This document shows, piece by piece, positions 12,553-24,240 of a stretch of DNA of 64,000 bases. The notes beneath the pieces were generated by a model that saw only the letters and a program-made list of their open reading frames with translations, was not told the origin of the DNA and searched no databases. A program made the translations under genes and the position numbers. Every line of letters begins with the position of its first letter. Within the stretch, counting starts at the first letter, position 1. The stretch comes from Aquila chrysaetos chrysaetos (lineage: Eukaryota > Chordata > Aves > Accipitriformes > Accipitridae), in assembly GCF_900496995.4 (NCBI RefSeq), contig NC_044006.1:41553120-41617119 (forward strand). Reading direction: 5' to 3'.

Positions 12553-15500
12553 TCCCCTAATGAAAAAGGTGGAGGGATAAGTTTAATTGTAATCAGGCTG
12601 CAACAATACACCATGTGATCATGTGGTAGCAATTATTACAAGCTCCCAGCAGAAATAGAGAGGATATGCCATTGCAGCTCACTGTACCCTGCCTTTATTT
12701 TCTTTTTTCCAGAAATTGTGACCTACTGGTAGATAAGGCGAGAAATGAATTTACCCTCAAAACGCTAAATCCTGAAAATCGGAGGATAAGCCCAACAAAA
12801 TGAAGAAAGATTAACTTGAGTATCATTTTGTTATCTGTTGCTACTACACATTCATACTAGACCATTTTTAACTGGAAGATGTAACCGATCTGGTAAACTA
12901 CTGCAATGGACATCTGCACGGCCAGCCTGGCCTCCTGGCTTATCAGAATTTACTAAGAGTAAAATAAAAACCTTCTCGGCTCCCTTTGTGCGAGCGAGCA
13001 GAGCGAAGAAACCCGTCTCGGTTTGCACGGCAAAATTAATTGAAATTGTAGGGGGGACTTTATCATTACGTTCAAGCAGCCTGCGGCTGACAGAGCCTGC
13101 GAGGGCTTCTCTTCATCGCTTCATTTACACGACAGTTTAAGTAAAATATTTTCTGCTGACTACCAACATGTAACGCCAGACTTCTGTCGCTTTCACCCGC
13201 CAAATATAAACAGAAAGCTATTGCACCCCCCTGGAAATACGCCTGTGAAGATATTACAGAAAAAAAAAAGTAAACCAACCAACCAAAAAAAAAACCCAAC
13301 CAGAAAAGAGACCTTGTCCGTGACACAGAGATCAGGATCATTCCCATTTTCACTTTAATCACATGCAATACCTCCAGCGTGTTTTCTAGGGCTGAAACAG
13401 AAAAAAAAAAAATACAGAGTGAAGCGATCTTCTGAGACCTCGCTCCATAAAGATTAGTTCGTGTCCCACACTTCGGGTGAAAGCAATTACATTATTTTCG
13501 AGCACACCTTATTTATAGGAGGTGCAGTTTGAAAGTTTGGGTGAACTGAAATAGGTAGGTCCGTATCTAGTGTGCGCCTGAGGATTTTAGGACGCCTTTT
13601 ATACCTGAGAGAAATGCAGCATTAAGCTCTTCGCAAATCTTCTTGGACTTTTCCCCTTTTGCATTTGCTTTTACAAATTCTTCTTTTGTAATTATCTCAG
13701 CCCCCCCAGCACGCAGTGGGAGGGAGAGAGTTAAGATGTCCTGCGAACCCCGCTCGTAAAGCTGCTTACTTCCATTAGAAACACATGAATATCCTGAAAT
13801 ACAAAGTGTCTTTAAAACGGACTCAGGAATGTTTATCTCAATCCTTGATGCTTTAGAAATTGTGGAAGAAAACAGCGGTGACATTACTGCTCCAAATTAA
13901 CCTTCTGACAGGTAAATTTCATTTGCTCATGAAAATCAAATTCGATTAAGGCTCTTGCTCCTGCTATCACTTCACTCCCGCGTCTTCCAGGACTCCTGGA
14001 CTCTGCAGGACGGAGCTTATTATTAGTAACTAAGATCACCCTCTAGCCCCTCCATTATCAGCTAGGATCTTTTAGCGGATTTAGAGGGATTTAACTCTGT
14101 GACAAACATATATTTTCAACAATCAGCCAAGATCCCCCCCCCCCCCCCAATTCATGCTCATTAATTAGCTCTAAGCAGTGGATGGAAAAGCAAGAGTGGA
14201 ATTTCTTGGGCGACCGTTTTTCTTCTGTATTCGTACGATTGTGATTATCCTACGAGAAATCAGAGTTCCCTTCAGTCGGGCATTCCTCCGGCAGGGCTCC
14301 GGAGGGTGCGTGTGTGTGTTATCACACAAAGGCTGGCTTGGAAAAAAAAGCCTTCTAGATACTCTGCCGACAAACTCCGTATTTGCAAAATCTGACGTTC
14401 AGCTGAAGGGACTTCTGGTTTCTCTAAGAAAAGCGAAATTTTAAGGCCTTTTTAGGAAAATGAGTGACCATATTCCTATCACATGGGGAGATTTACAAAC
14501 GATTTACATTTTCTCGTTTAAGGCCAAAATCCTGCAGTCCTCACTGTGGCAAGACTATCTTTGGCTTCATGGCGTCAGCAGCACACAGTAACTTCCTTCA
14601 AAGCACTTGCAAGAGCCAAATTCTGCCCTTGCTTACACCTGCGAAGTCGGTTAAATGCATCTGACCACTCTCAGGGCGGCCAAGGGAAGAAAATGCCACT
14701 AAAGCTTTTTGTAATACCTGAGATGGGCATGGCCGTGCACTGAGAAGGGTGACTGCCGCTGAATAGGAAAATCAGTTCGAAATTGCCTGGCTCTGAAAGG
14801 ATTCAGCACCTTTTAAAATACTCCTACTGATCATGGTTGTTCATCCTCTTGCTCCCTAAGGAATTAATACTCGTTTTAGAGGAAACGATTTAACAGATGT
14901 ATTTCTCTCCAAGACGTTTTACACGCTATATAAATGCAAAGTATTTCGGAGGCTTGCATCAAATCTCTTGCAAAATGCTGAGGCTCTACCATACGCTTGT
15001 ATTTGCTGTATCCTAACTGTATTTCGGACGAAAAAGACAGAAAAAATTGGAAGAAGCTTCGATTGGTCTGTCGGTTGCATGCACGGAAGCATTCAATTAT
15101 CAAGTTAATTTTCCAAAATGAACCGTTTGTAGAGCATGGCCAAATCAATGAGTGGCTTCGAGTAAACTCTTTCTTAGTTTTAGTTAATTTATCCAGCACA
15201 TCCCAAGCCTTCCATTGCGAAAAATAAAAGCTCTTCCACAATTGGTAGGGAATGGTATATGTTCAAGGCGGGGGGGGGGGGGGGGGCGTAGGCTCGGGCA
15301 TATTTTTGTCGCTGGTGTTCATTACAGGGTCCATGATTTTCGAAGAACATCTGTTCTGCTCGATGCCTTCAGCCCTCATGGTTCCTTTCTAATATTTAAT
15401 GGCAGATACCCATTAAGGCAGGAAGGAATTATAGCTGGGGAATGAAAATTGGGTATCGGGGCGGGGGAACCTAAAATAGCTGACTAGGCTTTCCTCCTCT

Positions 15501-17480
15501 CTCGGTGTCAATAATTTGTCAAAAGTCAGTCAAGTTCGGAAAGCAAAACAAAGGCGTAAAGCCCCGTGTCCGACAATAACTATTTTTCTGATGCTGCATA
15601 CGCACACCCTGCAGATGCCATTTTGCCTATTTTGAGGGAACGGTCCCATTCCCTGACTCCCACCGACGTCACGGCAAATAGGGGAAGGGGACAGTTGTAT
15701 CACTGCTCTTATCAGCGGTGAAAAGCACGGCCCTCTTCCCTAATGATTAAATAGAGCTCTAGAGCGAGGGAGAGATGCAGAGAAGGGAGAAAAGAGAGCT
15801 CTTTCATCTAATCTCCCTTCTCCCTCTCGCACACAGGGCTGGAACAGCCCCAAGTGGGTAAACAAAACAAAAAAAAAACAACCACCAAAACTCGGCAGAC
15901 CGGATGCCCCCCCTCTTTGCTTCCCCCCCCCCCCCCCCCACCACTTCTACAGTTTGCACCGGGGCCGAAAGCTACGGTTTCACATGGCTTCTCCCTCCTT
16001 ATGGAAAGGGGCTTGAAAAGTAGAGGCAGATAAAGGAGAAACTTTCTGCGGCTGAGGGAGAGGAGAGTTTGGAGAGGGGAGCGGGCTGCGGGGGGGTGGG
16101 GGGAGAGAGACGAGCTGGGGAGATTAGTGTTCTCATGGCTACCCGCTCTTTAACAAATCAGACAGATCTTCGGACTGTGAATGACAGTTCTCACATTGGC
16201 TAGACTGCAACTTTCAACTTGACCTTGGCCTCTAGCCGTGTCTAACCCGTATGTAAAACAACGCTGCCCCATAGAGCTGCCTTCCCTTCCCCCTTCTCCC
16301 TCCGCCCCGCTGCAACTCGATTTTCAGGAGCAGCCTCGAGAAAGCAGAGGGAAACAAACCGACCCAATTCATGTCAGTCAAGCAACGTTTGGCCGGGGGA
16401 ATCCACAGGTTTCAAAACTGGAGCCTGAAAGAAAAGGAGAAATATGCGGGGAATAAATATTTGCTTTTGGCCATGAGGAAGAATGCGGAACAGAGTACGC
16501 GAAGTCAAAATGGGAACTCTTTATTGGCTACAATGAAGGGAAAAAAGCGGCTAAAATGCTGCCAAATTAGCAGGGGAATGACAGCGACTTCAGGTATCTC
16601 AACCCATAGCACGGAAGAACCACCTTGAAAAAAAAAATCCACGGGCGCCAAAAGGCTAGTTCTCATGGCTGGCAGCTCTGCGCTAGGCAAGGAAAAGCCT
16701 GCTCGGTAACAATGTACGTCCCGGGACTGCTCTGCGCTTGTAGCCATGCGGGCAAAACAATGCTACAACGTCAATGGGAAGCACAATAGGATAATAAATA
16801 CGCCGAGCTGTCAGGCGCAAAACAAAGCAACATGCAACTGTAAAAAAAAAAAAAAAAAGTTTTCAAGATGGGAGTATTTGGGGCTGTTTTGTCCACACGC
16901 GTGAGGGCTGAGAGCTGTTAACGATGAGATGAACGCTGCTTTAGGTCAAGTTTATTGATAGCTCAGTGATGGAGCGGTTTGAGTTCAAGGTTGTGCGCGA
17001 ATAACTGAATGCTGGGGGGAAACGCATCCGCGCCGGTAAGAGGTGCGGGGAATATTAAAAATGGAAATTATTTGGCCCTATGAAAAATTCTAACTTTAAT
17101 CATGAAAAAAGAATGCAATTGGGTTTTTTTCCTAGCTTTCTCTAGAAAGCTTTTTCCGTTTTTTTGCAGAGAGGTACGACCTTCCAAAAAAAAAAAGATT
17201 TTTCAGCCAATAAACCATTTTTTCCCAGCACAAAAAAGCACCGTGGGTCCGTGCGCACACTATACAAGCCGACGTGCTATTTTACAGCCAAAAAAGATTG
17301 AAGCCGAATTGTAGGCCCCGGTTTTATTATTACAGCAGCAACTAATACAGCGGAATCGCGATGGAGATCCAGTTAACCCTCCCGCTCCCCCGGCCCATCC
17401 TGAAAGATAATATTTAAAAAATCGGGATTTCCTGGTCTGTTCCTCTTATCTGACTTCGGAGGCTTTGTGGCGAGAGGAGC
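11730..17480. other. Intergenic DNA upstream of HOXA13
   Basis: No coding gene is recognised. The stretch holds a T run at about 12521-12549, a 15-C run at 14134-14148, a 17-G run at 15270-15286 and a 17-C run at 15923-15939. The segment about 15640-16260 is promoter-like in texture, with a CGTCA half-site, AG-rich tracts and a sharp composition change. That is too little to call a promoter. Confidence 0.5.
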
Positions 17481-18130
17481 GACATGGGTCTTGGGCTTTC
17501 GACGGGCGGGAAGGAAGGAAGAAAACACCCAGCAAGGACCCCGGGAGAGGGCTCCGCTTCGGGAGCCTTATCTGGCCCGGCGTGCGGCCCGGGGAACGCT
17601 TCTCCGCCCGCCGTTTGCGGCGGGCACCCGCGCCGCCGGGCCGGGCCCCCGCCGGCGCTCCCCGGGGAGAGGCGGCGGTTCAGACCGGGGGAGGAAGGGG
17701 GTCGAAGGGGTGCGGCTCATCTCCCCCCCCCCGCCTCCCGGAGATGAGGGGAGGCCTCCGGGGCTTCCGCGGCGCTCGGGGCAGGGAGGACCGGAGGAAA
17801 AGCGGCGCGGGGGAAGGAATCAGGCCGGGGTGCCGGGGGGGAGTCCCGCACCTCGGGGAACGCGCCGCGGCAGCCACGGGGCCAAAATGCTCACGCCTCG
17901 GTGGCGAGGGGAGGGAGGGCCGGAGGGAGGAAGGAGGGAGGAGGGAGGAGGGAGGGAGGAGGGAGGAGGGAGGGAGGGAGGGAGGGAAGGAGAGAGGGCG
18001 GACAGGCGGGCCCCCCCCGCCCCCCCCGCGGCGCCCGCGCCCCGCGCGGCGGCGGCGGCAGGACCGCGCCGTGCCCGCGCCCGTGCCCGCGCCCCCGGGC
18101 CGGGACCCGGCCCCGCGCGGTTATTGCGTT
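17480..18130. other. CpG island immediately 5' of HOXA13
   Basis: Strongly GC- and CpG-rich DNA that continues with one short break into HOXA13 exon 1 and its intron. It includes a purine-rich GGGA/GGAA simple repeat at about 17905-17992. In mammals the divergent lncRNA HOTTIP starts near this position; no HOTTIP exon could be recognised by sequence here. Confidence 0.65.
17905..17992. repeat. (GGGAGGA)n purine-rich low-complexity repeat
   Basis: Almost pure G/A strand with repeating GGGAGGA units. It may form triplex or quadruplex structure and lies about 340 bp upstream of the HOXA13 ATG. Confidence 0.85.
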
Positions 18131-18328
18131 ATTTAATTATCTCCACTTTATTCCTTCAGATGTTTATCAGCTGCTTTGCATATCACGTGGGGGCGGGCGG
18201 TCCAATGAGGGCCGGCCTGGCGCGACACTGGCGCGTCAGCCTTGGTCAAGTCCCGGAGATTGAGTATCTCTTTTTTCAGTCTTTGGGGCTTTTAAAAAAG
18301 AGCCACTAGTCTCAATGCGGAGCGGGCT
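18131..18328 (+). promoter_or_regulatory. HOXA13: HOXA13 proximal promoter and leader
   Basis: Visible elements in order are an AT-rich TTTAATTA-type segment at about 18131-18140, a CACGTG E-box at 18184-18189, a GGGCGGG Sp1-type box at about 18191-18199, a CCAAT box at 18202-18206 and a TATA-like TTTTAAAA at 18290-18297. The TATA-like box lies only about 39 nt before the start codon, which would imply a very short 5' leader if it is used. A six-codon upstream ORF at 18315-18332 overlaps the start codon. The elements are seen directly; their use is inferred. Confidence 0.65.
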
Positions 18329-19889
18329 ATGACAGCCTCCGTGCTCCTCCACCCCCGCTGGATCGAGCCCGTCATGTTCCTCTACGACAACAGCCTGGAT
18401 GAGATCAATAAGAACATGGACGGGTTTCACGCCGGCAGCAACTTCGCGGCGGCGGCGGCGGCCAACCCCTGCCGCAACCTGATGGCTCACCCCGCGCCCC
18501 TGGCCGCCCCCAGCGCCGCCGCCTACACCTCCAGCGAGGCCCCCGCCGCCGGCATGGCCGAGCCCACTGTCAAGCAGTGCAGCCCCTGCTCGGCCGCCGT
18601 GCAGAGCTCCTCCGGCGCCGCGCTGCCCTACGGCTACTTCGGCAGCGGCTACTACCCCTGCCGCATGACCCACCACAACGCCATCAAGTCCTGCGCCCAG
18701 CCCGCCTCCACCTTCGCCGACAAGTACATGGACACCTCGGTCTCCGGCGAGGAGTTCACGTCGCGGGCCAAGGAGTTCGCCTTCTACCAGGGCTACGCCG
18801 CCGGGCCCTACCAGCCGGTGCCCGGCTACCTGGATATGCCCGTGGTGCCCGCCATCGGCGGCCCCGGCGAGCCGCGCCACGACCCCCTGCTCCCCATGGA
18901 CAGCTACCAGCCTTGGGCCATCACCAATGGGTGGAACGGGCAAGTGTACTGCCCCAAGGAGCAGAGCCAGCCGCCTCACCTCTGGAAATCCACCCTCCCG
19001 GGTAATACACCTGCATGGCTCCCCCTGCCCCCCCCATCCTCTTCCTCCTCCTCCTCCTCCTCCTCCTCCCCCGCTCGCCCCTCCCGGGTGTCCCGCCGGC
19101 AGGGCTCCGGGATCACCCCCGGGCTGACCCTTCCCCGCCCCGCCCGCGCTCCCCGGCCCCAGCCCGCCCCGGCCCGCACATGCCCCGGCGCCGCTGGAGC
19201 GGCACCGGTGCCGCCCCCCGCCCCCCGCCGTCGCACGGCGCATCCCGCCTCGCCCGCCCGGCCCCGCCGCCGGCACCGGGAGAGGAAACAGCTGAAAAGG
19301 GCCGCGGGAAGGTCTGCGGTATTATTTTCCATAAAGCCCGGAGCACGCAGGCCGGGTAAATGGCTGCAGCCCCGCTCGGTGCTTCCCGGAGTCCCTCGCC
19401 GGGCTCCGCGGGTTTTGTTATTCTTATTTGTCTGCCTGACAGAAGCGAGCCGTTCCGTGCCTAAGAGCTGCCTGCGGCGGCCAGGAAAGAGGAAGCCCAA
19501 GTGCTGAGCCAGGCTTTAGTAAGCTAAGCTGGAGCGGGGCAGGCGGAGGAGTGCGCTGTAACTCTAACCCCTGTGCCACTTGAAGATGTCCTAAGCGGTT
19601 CGAGCGATTTTCTAACGCTTGCCTGCATGGTTTTTCTGTTCCAGACGTCGTTTCGCATCCCTCGGACGCGAACTCGTACAGACGTGGGAGAAAGAAACGA
19701 GTGCCTTACACAAAGGTCCAGTTAAAAGAACTCGAAAGGGAATATGCTACAAATAAATTCATAACCAAAGACAAACGGAGGAGGATATCGGCGACTACAA
19801 ATCTGTCAGAGAGACAGGTCACAATCTGGTTCCAAAACAGAAGGGTCAAAGAGAAAAAAGTGATCAACAAATTGAAGACTACCAGTTAA
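18329..19889 (+). CDS. HOXA13: Homeobox protein HOXA13 (two exons)
   Basis: Exons are 18329-19001 and 19645-19889; the split GAC codon joins in frame to give 305 residues. Exon 1 begins [14 protein letters not shown] and contains the HOXA13 signatures [33 protein letters not shown] and LWKSTLP. Exon 2 gives [19 protein letters not shown] followed by the homeodomain at about residues 239-298, whose helix 3 reads [14 protein letters not shown], diagnostic of group 13. The group lacks a PBX hexapeptide. The protein is an AbdB-class nuclear transcription factor for autopod, genital tubercle and hindgut patterning. Only one short alanine run (residues 40-45) is present, whereas mammalian HOXA13 (about 388 aa) has several long polyalanine tracts; this explains the short length and argues against a mammal. 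Exon 1 stays open into the intron without a stop to 19507. It is the most 5' HOX gene in the window, followed by HOXA11 on the same strand. Confidence 0.97.
19002..19644 (+). other. HOXA13: HOXA13 intron
   Basis: The 643-nt intron has donor G|GTAATA at 19001/19002 and acceptor TTCTGTTCCAG ending at 19644. It is GC-rich in its first half, with a TCC triplet repeat at about 19040-19070. The reading frame of exon 1 stays open through most of the intron because stop codons are rare in this composition. Confidence 0.93.
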
Positions 19890-21215
19890 TGGATTAAAAA
19901 TGGAGGAGCAACAACTCAAAAGTTTCAGAACTTTTTTTTTTTCCGTGTTCAGATTAAAATAATTATTAATAATAATTAAAAAGAGAAAAGACAATGAACC
20001 TCTTCTTTCAGAACAAGAGATCTGTATCTTTGGAATTATAGCTTTTTTTTTTTTTTAATATTGCTGTAGCAAAATGGTTAAAACTGACAGTTCTCCTGAA
20101 ATCCCAAGCAGCCAGCCAGTATCACTGACAGACTGTAAAGCCCACACGCCCAGCCCCGAGAGATACACTTTCAATTGAGACACGATTTTCTGAGAAACTT
20201 GTAAGTACTTCTATGACGTTACTATTTGAGAAGACTCTTCGTGGCCATGATGCGAGAGCTGGTTAATGTGAGGAGGTCGATGTGGACACATAATCTGGTT
20301 TTCTTCCATTGCAATCCAAACTGTATGTTGAATGACTGCTCAGGTAAACCATAGTGAAAAAAAAAATGTACAATTACTGTATGTTTTTAAGCAATGCATT
20401 TAATGTCAAAAAGTAATAATAAACCTCGAAGGTACTGAATAAGGATTTCAGAGACATCAGTAATGAAGGAAGCTCTGTGGAGGATCTATCTTGATAGCAA
20501 ATTTAAACCATCGCAAAGTAGTGGGGATAGAAAGGAAAATATTTGCCTGGAGATGTCTTTCGGTTTTATTTTTTATTTTCAGCAGATGATTTCTTGTCAT
20601 CTGAACTGGGGGGTTTTGTTGGTTTTAAAATTTTTTCTCCTGCAGATCGTACAATAGATACTTTTTAAAGGACTCTGCCTATTATAAACCTCAAATAATC
20701 TTCAAGAATTAATATTCTAAGTCCCCGGAAGTTTTTAAATATTTGACTCTGGGTGGATACAAAAAACGTGAACATTGGCATTTCTTTACAGTAGAAAAAA
20801 AACCCCCACCATTCTGGAAAAAAAAAAATCCAAGAACTTTGAACTGAAGTACATTTTTCCCCAGAAGTATTTTGATTTATATAATCTATATTTTGATCTA
20901 TAAGTAATTAGTCGTTTCTCCTTGTTTATTGTCTGTTATGAGGCCGCAGTAGAACGTTTAGGGATTCTTTTTACAGCACCTTTTAATCCAATCAGTTATT
21001 TCAACCAGCACATTATTTTGTTTTTATTCACTATAAGAAGCTATCTTGTAAATAAAAAAAAAAAAATTCAGCGCACTGTGAAAATGTACTTGTGCACCCT
21101 CATTTTTTTTTATATTTCTACTGAAAAATGAAAACCCAAGACGTGTAGATAGGTATAGTAGCATTAATACTGTTAATAAAATAGTCACTGTAATAAAACC
21201 TGAAAGAAATACTCT
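19890..21215 (+). other. HOXA13: HOXA13 3' UTR (approximate end)
   Basis: AT-rich sequence follows the TAA stop. AATAAA signals occur at 21175-21180 and 21192-21197. The UTR end is inferred from these signals; an earlier AATAAA near 20418 could give a shorter form. Poly-T and poly-A runs are frequent, and no miR-196 seed match was seen. Confidence 0.65.
21192..21197 (+). terminator. HOXA13: Candidate HOXA13 polyadenylation signal
   Basis: Canonical AATAAA about 1.3 kb after the stop, with a second AATAAA 17 nt upstream (21175-21180) and a T-rich stretch downstream. No transcript evidence is available. Confidence 0.5.
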
Positions 21216-21694
21216 TTATTTTTCCATACCTACGTGCATTTCATAAGAAAAGTATAATGTATCTGTCTCGTAATTGTAATACTCTTGTCTTCCGTTGTGC
21301 AGCTTGTGTGTGTATATATGGTGCAGGTTTTTTTCTGGACGGTGTTTATCTGGGGGCAGGCACGCCTGATAACCGGCGTTCCTAAACTATAAATGTTTCA
21401 GTAATGTTAAACAGTGGTTTTGCAGCGGGGCTGGGGGCCGGGGGACGAAAAGCGGGATGATACAGCTGCAAGCGCTGCAGCCCTCGCCGGGAAATGGGAG
21501 TCCGGCCGCCGGCCCCTGGGATGGGGAGGGGACGCTGCCCAGCCTGGCCGTGCCTCGGCGGGAAGGTGCGGGGGGAGCTGTGTGGCGATGACAGGACGGG
21601 GAAGGCCTGAAACCTTGACCTTGAGGGGAAAAAAAGCCGATTTGTGACCTTGACTTTTGACAGCTCCTGGCGCCGGCGGCATCCGCGGGCCGAC

Positions 21695-21711
21695 AGCGCC
21701 ACCTCGTGGCC
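21695..21711 (-). promoter_or_regulatory. CTCF-like binding motif, 3' of HOXA13
   Basis: On the minus strand the site reads GGCCACGAGGTGGCGCT, with 13 of 14 core positions agreeing with CCASYAGRKGGCRS by hand count. It lies about 0.5 kb beyond the HOXA13 polyadenylation signals, inside a GC-rich island. CTCF sites punctuate HOXA clusters in mammals; binding here is inferred. Confidence 0.65.
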
Positions 21712-23639
21712 GCTGCCGCGCCGCGCCCGCACCTGGCCGCGCCCGCGCAGCATCCTCCCCGCGGGCGGGCGCGCACACGCGTGGGACCCGCGCCGCCACG
21801 CGCGGGGCCCGCCACATATCCTTTTAGCGGGAGAGAGAGAGATATACACGCCCCTATATAATATGTCTGAACTTGCAAGGCAGAGCGCGGGGCGGGTTGT
21901 GCTCCGCTACTTCTCTGGCGGTGGCAGGAGACAGGCGAGGCTGGCCTGGGGGCAGAAATCGGTAAAAACCGGTGCCCGTCTGGGCAATGCCGGTGCGGTG
22001 CAAGGAGCCGCCGGTGTTGTGAGCGGCGGGGCAGTTTGGTCGAGCACAAAGAGAGGTTTGCTTTCACCGCCTGTCTCCTGCGGTGGTCTGCAGCTCTAAT
22101 TAGAGCTATTGGGGGACCTTTACGGTACATTTAGAGGGTATCATATACCGCCCTAGCTGTGTGCTTCTAGCCTTACATTTCTGAAATTCAAAAAGACCCA
22201 CCTCTGCAGGGATCAGCGCAGAGCGCTTTTCGACCCTCAGATCTGACTGGAACGCATTGCGTGCAATAACTTATGTGAGAAGTACCTGCAGGAGCGGGAT
22301 CTGTTTTCCCGGAGGCTGTCGTGTCGGGGGCTTTGCGCTCCGTGCGGGATTTTAGCTTTCCCGCCGTGTGCGGGCGCGTTCTCCGCCCGCAGCTCTCGGG
22401 GTGCGCAGGGGCCGCGGCGCGCTGTGGTTTCTCAGGACGCGGGAAACCTGCGGCCGCGGAGCGTGGGAATATGGACTCTGTCCCTTCGGAGACCAGTCAG
22501 GGACTTTCTGAGCGAGATTTCCCCCGTCCCGCTGCGAAAATAGCCGGGGAGAGGTACTTAAGTGGCAGCCGGTTTCCAGGCCGTGCAGTTGGGCTGTACT
22601 TTGGGGTGACAGCCTGTCCCCGTGAGGTGACGGGGGACAGCCCCCCTGTGACAAGGGCCCGGCCTGTCCGCGGCCTGCGGCGCCGGGCGAGGGACGACGG
22701 GCAGAGACCCGCGGGCGCAAGAGCGCCCGAGGAGGAGCAATAACCCGTCCCTGGCGGGCAGGGCCTTGGGCTGCCCACGGGCGAGGGGAACCGGGTGGGA
22801 CGGCCCTCGCCGCTGGGGAGCCAGCAGGCTCCGCGACCCCCGCAGCAGCCCCGCGGCCTGGGATTTTCAGCGGGGCTGGAGCAGGCAGCAAACCCCCGTG
22901 CTGGGGCTGCCGGAGCCGCAGGCGGCCGCTCTTCCCGCTTGCACTGTGCGCGGAGGTCGGGGGCTGCGGGCTGGCTCCGGGGGCTGGTCTCCCACCGGCC
23001 GTACCTGCCGTCCGCGGGCAGATAGCCGCCGGGCTGCCTCGGCTGCAGGCACCGGCCAGTCGCCTGTCCTCCGCCTCATTGGGACGCTTTCTCCCGAAGG
23101 AGCTAAATTGCCTGCAGAAAGCCACTTGTGAATTACACTTGTTCTCGCTCCGAGTGAATAATTCTATTTATTCCGTTATATTTCGCAACCTGTATAATTA
23201 TTGCATGAGACGCAGCAAATTACATGTGTTGCAGGTCGGAGATGAGGGTGATAGGCAGGATTCGAGTCCTCTGTATCTTAGGCAGAATCTTTTATTTTCA
23301 CACCGTGCCCCAGAGCGATAGAATTCAGGGGCTCCTTGAAAGAAACCCACAACGAGAATATGGCCGACATTAGTAAAATAACAGCTTTTTTTTTTTTTTA
23401 AAGGTAACTCTTAATCGGAGCTAGCGTTGAAGATTATGTTTTCACACTGAACTACCTACCGTTCAAATCTGCTAAGCATTTGTAGACTGACCGTGGATTA
23501 GCGAATCTAAATTCCCACTACCGTTCAAATAGCTCTGCCGCATATATATTTCACAGGGTAAAAAGGGGAGCGTTTGACTCGCGATCGCTGGCAGGAGTAA
23601 GGTAACATTTTGGATCGGACCCCTGCTACCCTGGAAGTC

Positions 23640-24240
23640 AGCGTCGAGGCTCTCGCAGGCTTCAGCAGGAGCAGCAGGTCCTGTTTCCCGGCCCTGCGGC
23701 GGAGGAGAGTCCCCGGCGGGGGAGCAGGATCGGGCCCGCGGAGGACCGGCGGCGGAGCTCCCCCACCCCGCCGGGGTGTCTCCCCCGCACACCCGGGCGG
23801 GCGGCGGCGGCTCCGCGCCCGGTCCCGCGGGGCCGATGGCTCCTCTCGGACCCGCTGCCTTCTCCTCGGGCCCGGCTCCAGGCTCCGCTCGGGAAACGTC
23901 CCCCGGGGGCGAGTGGCTTGGGCAGGTGAGTAAAGGCCGGGAACTCCGTGCCTTGCTCACGCGGGCACCCCCAGGGAGGGGGGGTGCGGGCAGCGGCGGT
24001 GCCCGGCGGAGCCCTCCGCGCCGCGGCCGTGCGGCGATTCAGGGCACCGAGACGGGGGGGTCTGCGGTTTTCGAGTCGCGAAAGATTCCCCGTCCGCTGG
24101 GCTTGCGTGCCCGCCCGCCCCCGCCTCAGTCCTCCCGCGTGTCTGCCCACCCACGGCTGCACCCACGCGGCCCTCCGCGCCCCCATCCCGCCGGCCCTCC
24201 GCCGGGCAGAGGTGGCCTCGGAGCGTGCGTGTAGGTGTGT
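23640..24240. other. Orphan CpG island with a consensus splice donor
   Basis: A CpG-dense block between HOXA13 and HOXA11 with no recognisable coding exon. On the + strand it contains CAG|GTGAGT with the exon side ending at 23925, a near-perfect donor. It could be the first exon of an unannotated non-coding transcript; no acceptor partner was established. Confidence 0.35.

Noticed and set aside
17467-18309. 280-codon + strand open frame ending just before HOXA13
   Set aside because: It is made largely of the GGGAGGA repeat and the CpG island, and overlaps the HOXA13 promoter boxes. Low-complexity composition; no family resemblance.
18236-19276. 346-codon minus strand open frame opposite HOXA13 exon 1
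   Set aside because: Shadow of the GC-rich HOXA13 exon. Its glycine- and valine-rich translation is the antisense reading of the HOX codons.
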